Shown one piece after another: positions 1 through 5,382 of a DNA stretch of 7,512 nucleotides. The notes beneath the pieces are model-generated. The model made no database searches and was not told the DNA's origin. It saw only the letters and a list, made by a program, of their open reading frames with translations. Every line of letters begins with the position of its first letter. Positions within the stretch are counted from its first letter, which is position 1. The stretch covers positions 1-7,512 of the forward strand of contig DAIOHQ010000241.1 of NCBI GenBank assembly GCA_036744635.1, written 5' to 3'. The position numbers were made by a program, and so were the translations under genes. This DNA comes from DAIOHQ01 sp036744635. GTDB taxonomy: Bacteria; Planctomycetota; Phycisphaerae; Tepidisphaerales; Tepidisphaeraceae.

Positions 1-30
1 GGTGTACTCACCTGCCCGAATCCAGCCATA
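1..30. repeat. Dispersed repeat family C, copy 1
   Basis: A 30-bp element starting GGTG-TACT-CACC and ending CCCGAATCCAGCCATA matches 5223-5252 at 27 of 30 positions. It starts with a 4-bp stem around a TACT loop. It lies inside the open frame of the YfhO-like gene, and the element may continue left of the window. Confidence 0.8.
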
Positions 31-1307
31 CTCTTCCCGCTCGCCAAATCTGTCCCAACCCGTCGCCCCAACCGAACCGCAAACACCGCCAGAATCACCG
101 TCGCCACCGGCATGATCCACGGCATCAACTGGTCCCCCTTCAGCATATGATCCACGAAATCATTGGAAGCTGTCGCCCGCGCCCCGGCCGCGTGCCGGGC
201 ATATTCGATCATCGGCAGCAACTGCGGCCCCGCCATCGCCGCCGCGATCATCGCGCACAGCAGCAGCGGAAACAGCGCCGCCAGCGCCCCCAGCCGATTG
301 AAAAACAGCAGGTGCAGCAGATAAACCACGATGCACGTCAGCACCAGCGCCCCCGATGCCGCCGCATCTCCGCCGAGCATCTGCAGCGCCAAGATCACGA
401 TGAGCCCAACCATCCGCCACGCCGAGCGCTTCTCGATCAATCGCTCCACCGCCAGCAGCGCCCACGGCAACAGCGCCAAAACGTTCAAGCTCGTATCGCT
501 CAACCCCCCAAGAACGAACCCGCACAACATGTACGCAACCCCCGCCACACACGCCGGCGCCAATGTCCGGCCCGTCTCCATTTGGTGGGGCGGAATCTGG
601 TGGGGCGGACATTCCTGTCCGCCCTCCGACGGACATTCCTGATGGTGGGGCGGACATTCCTGTCCGCCGTCCGACAGCATTCCTTCCGGTGGGGCAGACA
701 TTCCTGGCTGCCATCTGACGGGCATGGCTGCACGGTGGGGCGGACATTCCTGTCCGCCCTCCGACAGGCATTCCTGCCTGTCGTCTTGGTCGCAGGCCAT
801 GAGTATCGCCCGCACCGCCAACCGCCAGGCCCCCACCCCGGCCACAAACAACAGCAGCGCCGCCACCACCGTCCAAGACCACGTCGGCGGCAGAAATACG
901 TGCAGCCAGGTCGTCGGAAAAAACGGCGCCGTCTTCCCCGCCGCCCCAAACGGCTGGCCAAGCTGGTCATACGGATTCCACAGCGGAATATCCCACCGCC
1001 GCAAACACTCCACCGTAAACGCCAGCCGCGCCACCGCCCCCGCCGCCCGCTCCAGCCTTAACCCATCCCACCCCGACTGCACCTTCACCCCACTCCCATT
1101 CCACAGCGGCGTCCCCATCAGCGCATCCGTCGGCGCCAACACCCTCCCCGGCCACCACCCCGGCAAAGTCGCCACCACCGCCACCCCCAGCAAGAACAAG
1201 ATGCTCCACCACCCGCCCGCGCAGCCCGGCCGCTGAATCGCTGTACGGCGATCCTCCACAACACCGCCAGGCTGCGGTAGCTCGGTTATTCCATTCTCAA
1301 TCGTCAT
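1..1307 (-). CDS. YfhO-like multi-pass membrane protein, N-terminal part (open at left edge)
   Basis: The frame is open from ATG at 1307 to the window edge (435 codons, no stop), so the C-terminus is missing; YfhO-type proteins are usually around 800 residues. A GGAAG ribosome site at 1314-1318 lies 6 nt before the ATG. Seen: a cytoplasmic N-tail, a first membrane segment at about residues 33-50, then a soluble loop containing PLWNPY (108-113) and LGQPF (116-120), followed by FFP and another hydrophobic stretch at 145-160. PLWNPY...GxPF is typical, from memory, of YfhO and related GT-C-like membrane proteins. Further hydrophobic segments follow, including one ending in LPWALLAVERL, which is also family-like. 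Residues about 176-238 are encoded by a tandem hairpin repeat array and give a hydrophilic, Cys-rich loop with repeated QECPPH. Codons mostly end in G, unlike the C-ending codons of ubiE downstream. The substrate is unknown; such proteins are linked to polymer glycosylation or lipid-sugar transfer. The frame could still be a pseudogene, since the array lacks stops in several frames. Confidence 0.72.
   Translation of the reverse strand, partial: MTIENGITELPQPGGVVEDRRTAIQRPGCAGGWWSILFLLGVAVVATLPGWWPGRVLAPTDALMGTPLWNGSGVKVQSGWDGLRLERAAGAVARLAFTVECLRRWDIPLWNPYDQLGQPFGAAGKTAPFFPTTWLHVFLPPTWSWTVVAALLLFVAGVGAWRLAVRAILMACDQDDRQECLSEGGQECPPHRAAMPVRWQPGMSAPPEGMLSDGGQECPPHHQECPSEGGQECPPHQIPPHQMETGRTLAPACVAGVAYMLCGFVLGGLSDTSLNVLALLPWALLAVERLIEKRSAWRMVGLIVILALQMLGGDAAASGALVLTCIVVYLLHLLFFNRLGALAALFPLLLCAMIAAAMAGPQLLPMIEYARHAAGARATASNDFVDHMLKGDQLMPWIMPVATVILAVFAVRLGRRVGTDLASGKSMAGFGQVST
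584..783. repeat. Tandem array of ~45-bp hairpin units (family A) inside a coding frame
   Basis: GGTGGGG marks each unit, at 584, 599, 644, 688 and 734; the first is a short stub and the other spacings are 45, 44 and 46 bp. Each full unit has a first hairpin, GGGCGGACA-TTCC-TGTCCGCCC, at 603-624 and 738-759, with a shorter 8-bp version at 649-668. At 693-712 the hairpin is GGCAGACA-TTCC-TGGCTGCC with one mismatch. A second hairpin with the same TTCC loop follows; it is best preserved at 762-783 (CGACAGGCA / TGCCTGTCG) and degenerate at 630-641 and 673-684. The array sits in the YfhO-like gene. The 44 and 46 bp spacings cancel, so the outer units share one frame (QECPPH) and the unit at 688 is read in another (GMSAPP). 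A single copy of the same family lies at 5183-5204. Confidence 0.9.
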
Positions 1308-1313
1308 CGTCCA

Positions 1314-1318
1314 CTTCC
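1314..1318 (-). promoter_or_regulatory. Ribosome binding site of the YfhO-like gene
   Basis: GGAAG on the minus strand, 6 nt from the ATG at 1307. It supports this start over downstream in-frame ATGs. Confidence 0.5.
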
Positions 1319-1333
1319 GCTTGATACATCGTG

Positions 1334-1354
1334 GCATGGGCTACCAGCCCATGC
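1334..1354. repeat. Family B hairpin, copy 1
   Basis: A perfect 9-bp stem, GCATGGGCT and AGCCCATGC, with a 3-nt loop (ACC). Confidence 0.85.
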
Positions 1355-1380
1355 GCCAGAAGCGCAGCGCGCTTTTCCCG

Positions 1381-1405
1381 TGGCACGGGTTTTCAACCCG
1401 TGCCA
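1381..1405. repeat. Family B hairpin, copy 2
   Basis: A perfect 11-bp stem, TGGCACGGGTT and AACCCGTGCCA, with loop TTC. Compared with copy 3 it differs at two stem positions, and both changes are compensated on the other arm. Confidence 0.9.
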
Positions 1406-1483
1406 AGCAGCCCGCATCCTCATACCATCACTCACTTGCGAGCTGCCGGCATCTTTCGCACCATTCTGCAATGCCAACCTGCT

Positions 1484-1508
1484 TAGCATGGGTTGAAAAC
1501 CCATGCTA
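1484..1508. repeat. Family B hairpin, copy 3
   Basis: A perfect 11-bp stem, TAGCATGGGTT and AACCCATGCTA, with loop GAA, the reverse complement of the TTC loop in copy 2. It is therefore probably the same element in the opposite orientation. Confidence 0.9.
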
Positions 1509-1626
1509 CGACGATGCCACAGCATTCGTACACCTTCCGCGGCCAAATGTGAACGCGCCTGCTCCTGCCGCACCACCATCATCACCTTTCACCACTTTTG
1601 CAAAATGCATTTCCCCCTCCAATTCC

Positions 1627-1632
1627 TATAAT
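1627..1632 (+). promoter_or_regulatory. Candidate -10 box giving a leaderless ubiE transcript
   Basis: A perfect TATAAT lies 8 bp before the ubiE ATG, so transcription would begin at or within a few nt of the start codon. No Shine-Dalgarno sequence is visible in the gap, which fits a leaderless mRNA. No good -35 hexamer sits 16-18 bp upstream; TTGCAA at 1598-1603 is 23 bp away, which is too far for a standard promoter. Confidence 0.4.
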
Positions 1633-1640
1633 CCCCGCCG

Positions 1641-2495
1641 ATGCCCGATACGCCTCCGACAACCGCCCCCGCGCCCGCCCCGCAATGGGATGATGCCCTC
1701 CTGCAAAACCCCCACGCCGTCGCCGACAAGCGCACCCGCGTCCAGCACATGTTCGCCGCCATCGCCCCCTCCTACGACCTCAACAACCGCCTCCACAGCC
1801 TCTGGATGGACCAACGCTGGCGACACCATGCAGCGCACCTGAGCAACCTTCAAGCCGAGGATGTAGTAGTTGATGTCGCATGTGGAACTGGCGATCTGAC
1901 CATCACTTGGGCCAGTGGCCTATGTTTACTCAACGCCGAAGCCGATCGAAAGCCGAAATTTGGACAGGTATTAGGTGTCGATTTCACCTTTGAAATGCTC
2001 CCGTTTGCTAAGCGCAAATCAGACGTTGTACACGACGTAACGGCACCTCAAGATGGACTTGGAATTGATTATTGGGATAAGACGATACAGTGGATTAATG
2101 GCGACGCCCTCGCCCTCCCCCTCCCCGACCAATGCTGCGACGTCCTCTCCATCGCCTTCGGCATCCGCAACGTCTCCGACCCCGCCGCCGCCATCGCCGA
2201 ATTCCACCGCGTCCTCCGCCCCGGCGGGCGCCTCATCATCCTCGAATTCTCCCTCCCCACCAACCCCCTCCTTCGCACCCTCTACAACTTCTACTTCCGC
2301 AAGATCCTCCCCCGCACCGCCACCTGGATCTCCGGCGACAAAACCGGCGCCTACAAATACCTCCCCGAATCCGTCAACACCTTCATCACCCGCGACCGCA
2401 TGACCGAAATGATGCGCGCTGCCGGCTTTACCCAGGTAGAACAACATCCCCTAACCTTCGGCGTCTGCGTCTGCTACCGCGGCCTCAAACCGTAG
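1641..2495 (+). CDS. ubiE: Demethylmenaquinone / polyprenyl-benzoquinol C-methyltransferase (UbiE/MenG)
   Basis: SAM-dependent C-methylation of the quinone ring, the last step of menaquinone synthesis (or an intermediate step for ubiquinone), at the cytoplasmic membrane. The 284 residues are longer than the usual ~230-250. Seen in order: a family-like N-terminus with MFAAIAPSYDLNNRLHSLW (37-55), the SAM motif DVACGTGDL (78-86), an acidic strand end GVD (112-114), NGDALALPLPD (153-163), the signature AFGIRNVSD (172-180), FHRVLRPGGRL (188-198), LEFS (201-204), YKYLPESV (238-245), and a C-terminal GVCVCYRGLKP resembling other UbiE ends. Extra length lies around residues 98-109 and 127-148. Codons 73-153 have a base composition unlike the flanks (see findings). 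The stop TAG is the first three bases of a family B hairpin. No RBS is visible; the ATG follows a TATAAT box by 8 bp. Planctomycetes respire mainly with menaquinone, so the MenG role is the more likely. Confidence 0.93.
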   Translation: MPDTPPTTAPAPAPQWDDALLQNPHAVADKRTRVQHMFAAIAPSYDLNNRLHSLWMDQRWRHHAAHLSNLQAEDVVVDVACGTGDLTITWASGLCLLNAEADRKPKFGQVLGVDFTFEMLPFAKRKSDVVHDVTAPQDGLGIDYWDKTIQWINGDALALPLPDQCCDVLSIAFGIRNVSDPAAAIAEFHRVLRPGGRLIILEFSLPTNPLLRTLYNFYFRKILPRTATWISGDKTGAYKYLPESVNTFITRDRMTEMMRAAGFTQVEQHPLTFGVCVCYRGLKP

Positions 2496-2515
2496 CACGG
2501 CTTTCCAAGCCGTGC
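2493..2515. repeat. Family B hairpin, copy 4, overlapping the ubiE stop codon
   Basis: A perfect 9-bp stem, GCACGGCTT (2495-2503) and AAGCCGTGC (2507-2515), with loop TCC. The preceding TAG, shared with copy 3 of the family, is the ubiE stop codon. It may act as a transcript-end hairpin, but no T-run follows. Confidence 0.75.
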
Positions 2516-2610
2516 CCAACCACCTTCCCCCTCCATCCAAGCGGCCGTTCCAAAAAACTATCGCCACAAAAATCATTCCACCTCCCGCCCACTCCAAGCC
2601 ATACTCGTCT

Positions 2611-2658
2611 CTAACCCTTCGCGTTCCTTCGCCCCTTCGCCTCTTCGCGGTCAATTCC
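2611..2658. repeat. Dispersed repeat family D, copy 1 (CTTCGCG-rich)
   Basis: A run of imperfect 7-9 bp CTTCGC/CCTTCGC modules ending in CTCTTCGCGGTCAATTCC. A related run ends in CCTCGCGGTTAACTCC at 7190-7228. This type of 'CCTTCGCG...CGGTTAA' element is, from memory, widespread between genes in environmental bacterial genomes. It lies 53 bp before the gene at 2711. Confidence 0.7.
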
Positions 2659-2710
2659 TTTACCCCGCGATTTGTCACGCCGCCCGCGTCGTGCATCCGA
2701 TAAAAACGAC

Positions 2711-3757
2711 ATGCTCACCATCACCAAATCCCTCTTCACCATTCTCCTCCTCACCCTCACCACCGCCGCCAGCGCCGCCGACCAGGGCTTCTCCCGCGAA
2801 GGCCTCCCCCTTCCCGCCTTCGGCCTCACTCCCAAAGGCGCCAACGTCTGGAAAAGCGCCACCAACTGGCAGGACCTCGTCGCCCAATCCAACCCCACCC
2901 TCACCTTCAACGGCCGCGACATGCTCTGGGTCAACCGCGAAGACGGCCAGATCTCCTTCACCCTCAACCGCGCCTACACCGCCGGCGACGCCAGCCCGAT
3001 GTGGGTTCTCTTCAAACCCGATGCCAGCGCCGGCGTCATTCCCGGCCTCGAAGGCCAATACCTCCGCGAAAAAGCCACCCTCGGCAAGGACCCCAAGAGC
3101 GACGCCGGCAACTGGGCCATCGCCGTCTCACAAAGCAAATCCTCCGGCACCCTCTACGAAATCGGCTGGGAAACTCGCTACCCGCAGGGCGCCTCGCTCC
3201 ACCACGATGGCCGCCGCCTCTTCATCCTGCACGATAAATCCGGCAACTGGCAGTTCGTCGGCGAAGGCCCCGGTGACAGCTTCGACGCCAACACCTCCAT
3301 CACCCAGGATTACCGCGTCCGCTGGACTGGCCAATCCGCCAAACCCATCATCGTCAAGATCACCACCCACGAAGCCCGCTTCCACGACGGCGAAAAAGCC
3401 GACGCCAGCGGCGACTATCCTGATCTGGACATCTGGAAAGACGGCGAAATCTCCGGCCGACTCCCCGCCGCCGTCCAGTGGACCCGCGAATACGTCATCG
3501 CCCAGCCCAACGACGACGTCCCCAACATCGCACTCCGCCTGGCCGTCTGGCGCTGCAACTACCACGCCCTCAGCGGTACCGTCCAGGCCCATCTCCTGCA
3601 CGGCCTCGCCAAAGCCATCGAACGCGCCAACCCGCCCCTGGAAAAATTCCTCCCCGCCAAAGGCGACAAAATCTCCCTCCCCAGCGCCACAGAATTCGAC
3701 CAGCTAGTCACCAAAGCCACCGCCCCCATAAGCGAAGCCCAGGCCTCGCTCCCGTAA
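2711..3757 (+). CDS. Exported protein of unknown function
   Basis: I do not recognise this 348-residue protein. The ATG at 2711 is preferred because it starts directly with a classical signal peptide: a K at position 6, a hydrophobic core at 8-18 and an ASA cleavage site at 20-22 before ADQG. A longer frame from TTG at 2672 would put 13 charged residues in front of it. The mature part is soluble, rich in Asp, Gly, Trp and aromatic residues, with no further membrane segment. Conspicuous pieces are FNGRDMLWVNREDGQISFTLNRAY, given here as the segment at about residues 66-89, and DYPDLDIWKDGEISG (about 237-251). The second resembles lines seen in beta-rich carbohydrate-binding or glycoside-hydrolase-associated domains, which is only an impression. 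Codons end almost always in C. No clear RBS is present. It probably ends at the long hairpin downstream. Confidence 0.8.
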   Translation: MLTITKSLFTILLLTLTTAASAADQGFSREGLPLPAFGLTPKGANVWKSATNWQDLVAQSNPTLTFNGRDMLWVNREDGQISFTLNRAYTAGDASPMWVLFKPDASAGVIPGLEGQYLREKATLGKDPKSDAGNWAIAVSQSKSSGTLYEIGWETRYPQGASLHHDGRRLFILHDKSGNWQFVGEGPGDSFDANTSITQDYRVRWTGQSAKPIIVKITTHEARFHDGEKADASGDYPDLDIWKDGEISGRLPAAVQWTREYVIAQPNDDVPNIALRLAVWRCNYHALSGTVQAHLLHGLAKAIERANPPLEKFLPAKGDKISLPSATEFDQLVTKATAPISEAQASLP

Positions 3758-3768
3758 CCCAAAGGCAT

Positions 3769-3842
3769 GAAACGTGAAACGTGAAACGTGAAACGTGAAG
3801 AGGCGCGATGAGGCGCTCTTCATGTTTCACGTTTCACGTTTC
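3769..3842. terminator. Long inverted repeat built from a GAAACGT tandem, between convergent genes
   Basis: Four perfect copies of the 7-mer GAAACGT (3769-3796) form most of the left arm. The arm 3776-3801 pairs with 3817-3842 over 26 bp, with a single G-T wobble. The loop region 3802-3816 holds two GCGC tetramers that can pair further. The hairpin begins 11 bp after the stop of the exported protein gene and ends 19 bp before the stop of the PEP-CTERM gene. It is well placed as a bidirectional terminator or as a barrier to convergent transcripts. There is no T-run, so it would not be a classical intrinsic terminator. Confidence 0.75.
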
Positions 3843-3861
3843 CGCATGCTCTTCTGGTGAA

Positions 3862-5019
3862 TCATCCGATCGAACGCCGCCGGCGCAGACCCAGCAATCC
3901 GGCCGCCAGCACGATCAGCCCCGCCGCGGGCTCCGGCACCACGACCGTGCCGTAGGTCTGCCACTTGGTGTTCTCCCAGATGGTGGTGCCGCCATCCGTG
4001 GCATCGATCCGCACCCAGTTGCCGACGTAAGGGGTGTCGAAAGAAACCAGATCGCCATAGTTGCCGCTGACCACCGTTCGCACACCGGTGACCGCCACCC
4101 AGGCATTGGAGGGGGGATTGCCGGCGCCGTCATAGTTGGCGGCGAAAACTTGGTAGGTCTTGGGGGCATTGGTCTGGCCGGCCGCCCAGCGCACGCCGTC
4201 GAGATTGTAGGTGTCGGCCAGGTGTTCAGTGACGGTCAGGAGCTTGGTGCCGGAGCTGGTGGGGTCGTAGCGGCCGTACCAGCGGGGGTCTGACCAGTCG
4301 TTGGTGTCGTAGACAGGGGTCAGGGTGATGTTGCCGCCCAGCGTGTCGCTGGCGGCAATGGTGCCGCCGGGGTTCCAGGTGTTGTCGAAGACACCGATGT
4401 GCCCGTCGAAGCTGACCACGCCGCTGGGGTTGGCGGTGGCGGCCAGCATGAAGGCCCGGTTATCGGAGGTGCCGGTTCCCACCTGCTGCCAACTGTTCAC
4501 CTGAATGCCGAACTTATACACCGTCTGCGCCGAAGGCAGGTTGTAGCGGAGCTGCTGGTAGGTGAAGGTCGGACCGCTGTCGGTCTGCCCGGTGTTGGAG
4601 AAGATCAGCCCGGCGGTGGTCTCATCGGCGATTTTCGTGCCCGCGGTGAACAGCGCCGTCCCCGCATCCGGGGCGGCGTACAGGCTGAAGGTCGCGGGAA
4701 TGTAGGCGAGGTTATAGCGCCCGAAGACGAACTCCAGCCCCCCCACGCTATAGGCCTGGCCGATGGTGATCGCGTACTTCTGGCCGGTGCTGGTGGGCGT
4801 GGCCTGGTCAAACTTGGCGGTGGATGGGCGGAAGACAGTGCCGGCGGTGCTCCAGCCGCTCATTTCCCCGCTGTCCAGCGTGGCATCCCGGTTGAACACC
4901 AAATTCACCTTGGCGGGGTTGGGAACGTTGACCTGGCTGGTCTGCAGCGCCGCGGGGACGGCGGAAGTGAGTGCGCCCAGAGCGCAGCCGGCAAGGCTGA
5001 GCACGCGTGCGGTTTGCAT
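3862..5019 (-). CDS. PEP-CTERM sorting-domain surface protein
   Basis: A 385-residue exported protein with a C-terminal PEP-CTERM tag: VPEP at 361-364, a hydrophobic stretch at 365-378 and RRRR at 379-382. Such tags are recognised by an exosortase (EpsH/XrtA type, not in this window) and the proteins are thought to be released to the surface or matrix. The N-terminus is a signal peptide with likely cleavage near A23/A24. An LAGC sequence at 9-12 resembles a lipobox, but the hydrophobic core continues past it, so I favour signal peptidase I. The region around 262-357 (NLDGVRWAA..., WVRIDATDGG...) looks like a discoidin/F5-8C-type galactose-binding beta-sandwich. Residues 50-115 (LEFVFGRYN...) may be a second, weaker one. 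The role is probably in glycan binding or the extracellular matrix; the specific function is unknown. The start is fixed by AGGAGG 8 nt upstream. Confidence 0.9.
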   Translation of the reverse strand: MQTARVLSLAGCALGALTSAVPAALQTSQVNVPNPAKVNLVFNRDATLDSGEMSGWSTAGTVFRPSTAKFDQATPTSTGQKYAITIGQAYSVGGLEFVFGRYNLAYIPATFSLYAAPDAGTALFTAGTKIADETTAGLIFSNTGQTDSGPTFTYQQLRYNLPSAQTVYKFGIQVNSWQQVGTGTSDNRAFMLAATANPSGVVSFDGHIGVFDNTWNPGGTIAASDTLGGNITLTPVYDTNDWSDPRWYGRYDPTSSGTKLLTVTEHLADTYNLDGVRWAAGQTNAPKTYQVFAANYDGAGNPPSNAWVAVTGVRTVVSGNYGDLVSFDTPYVGNWVRIDATDGGTTIWENTKWQTYGTVVVPEPAAGLIVLAAGLLGLRRRRSIG

Positions 5020-5027
5020 TGGCTTGT

Positions 5028-5033
5028 CCTCCT
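5028..5033 (-). promoter_or_regulatory. Strong ribosome binding site of the PEP-CTERM gene
   Basis: A perfect AGGAGG on the minus strand, 8 nt before the ATG at 5019. It is the strongest site in the window; ubiE and the exported protein gene have none. Confidence 0.85.
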
Positions 5034-5084
5034 GAATCAGAAATGCCCGCCGCAGTACCCCGCGGCCGAAGCTTCAACCGCAAA

Positions 5085-5112
5085 AGCATATCCCATTTTG
5101 CCGCAATTGCAA
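5085..5112 (-). promoter_or_regulatory. Candidate sigma-70-type promoter of the PEP-CTERM gene
   Basis: On the minus strand, TTGCAA (5107-5112), a 16-bp spacer and TATGCT (5085-5090). This would give a leader of about 60 nt that contains the AGGAGG site. An A-run lies just upstream of the -35 box (5113-5122 on the minus strand) and could act as an UP-like element. Confidence 0.5.
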
Positions 5113-5182
5113 GCTTTTTTTTCCAGCAGTTTCCGCGCCCGCGGGGTGCGTGACACGTTAGGCGGTTTTGCCTTGTTTTGGT

Positions 5183-5204
5183 GGGGCAGACATTCTTGTC
5201 TGCC
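5183..5204. repeat. Family A hairpin, solitary copy
   Basis: GGCAGACA (5185-5192), loop TTCT, TGTCTGCC (5197-5204): a perfect 8-bp stem preceded by GG. Against the copies in the 584-783 array it carries C-G to T-A changes matched on both arms. It lies in intergenic DNA. Confidence 0.85.
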
Positions 5205-5221
5205 ATGGCCCGATGAGCGGT

Positions 5222-5252
5222 GGATGTACTCATCCGCCCGAATCCAGCCATA
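5222..5252. repeat. Dispersed repeat family C, copy 2
   Basis: GATG-TACT-CATC followed by CGCCCGAATCCAGCCATA, 27 of 30 positions identical to 1-30. The second stem pair is A-T here and G-C in copy 1. It sits 18 bp after the family A hairpin. Confidence 0.85.
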
Positions 5253-5311
5253 TTTCCCCAGGCCGCCTAAAGCGTTACGCACCCCGCATCTGCATCATCC
5301 CCGCTTTTTCA

Positions 5312-5340
5312 TTGCAAAGAATTGCCCCCATTGCTATCGT
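5312..5340 (+). promoter_or_regulatory. Candidate promoter of the lipoprotein gene
   Basis: TTGCAA (5312-5317), a 17-bp spacer and TATCGT (5335-5340), about 40 bp before the ATG at 5383. The same -35 sequence, TTGCAA, is found in the divergent promoter proposed for the PEP-CTERM gene. Confidence 0.5.
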
Positions 5341-5371
5341 CAATCCCGTCACAGACCTGCCACCACACAAC

Positions 5372-5376
5372 GGGAG
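5372..5376 (+). promoter_or_regulatory. Ribosome binding site of the lipoprotein gene
   Basis: GGGAG, 6 nt before the ATG at 5383. It separates the true start from a much longer open frame that runs in from upstream. Confidence 0.75.
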
Positions 5377-5382
5377 CTTTCC

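Larger units (their letters stand above)
1308..1640. other. Divergent intergenic region between the YfhO-like gene and ubiE
   Basis: These 333 bp hold no gene I can support. They contain three perfect hairpins of repeat family B (1334-1354, 1381-1405, 1484-1508), the ribosome site of the YfhO-like gene at the left end and a TATAAT box next to ubiE at the right end. Both genes must be transcribed outward from here. Confidence 0.7.

Noticed and set aside
584..783. CRISPR array
   Set aside because: Units are near-contiguous hairpins with no unique spacers of constant length and no cas genes nearby.
160..970. Two further minus-strand open frames over the array
   Set aside because: Low-complexity Gly- or Arg/Cys-rich shadows of the real frame. 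They are open because the high-GC DNA and the repeat array contain few stops.
147..1061. Long plus-strand open frame (304 codons) over the left region
   Set aside because: Arg/Pro/Gln-rich with no protein-like pattern. It is antisense to the YfhO-like gene, whose translation has membrane segments and family motifs.
2495..2515. Classical intrinsic terminator for ubiE
   Set aside because: The stem is good but no T-run follows, and the same hairpin family occurs in promoter regions.
2672..2710. TTG start adding 13 residues to the exported protein
   Set aside because: It would put a charged stretch before a textbook signal peptide. ATG 2711 fits better.
4399..5382. A 454-codon plus-strand frame joined to the lipoprotein
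   Set aside because: The upstream part is antisense to the PEP-CTERM gene and crosses repeats and the promoter. The GGGAG site and lipoprotein signal fix the start at 5383.
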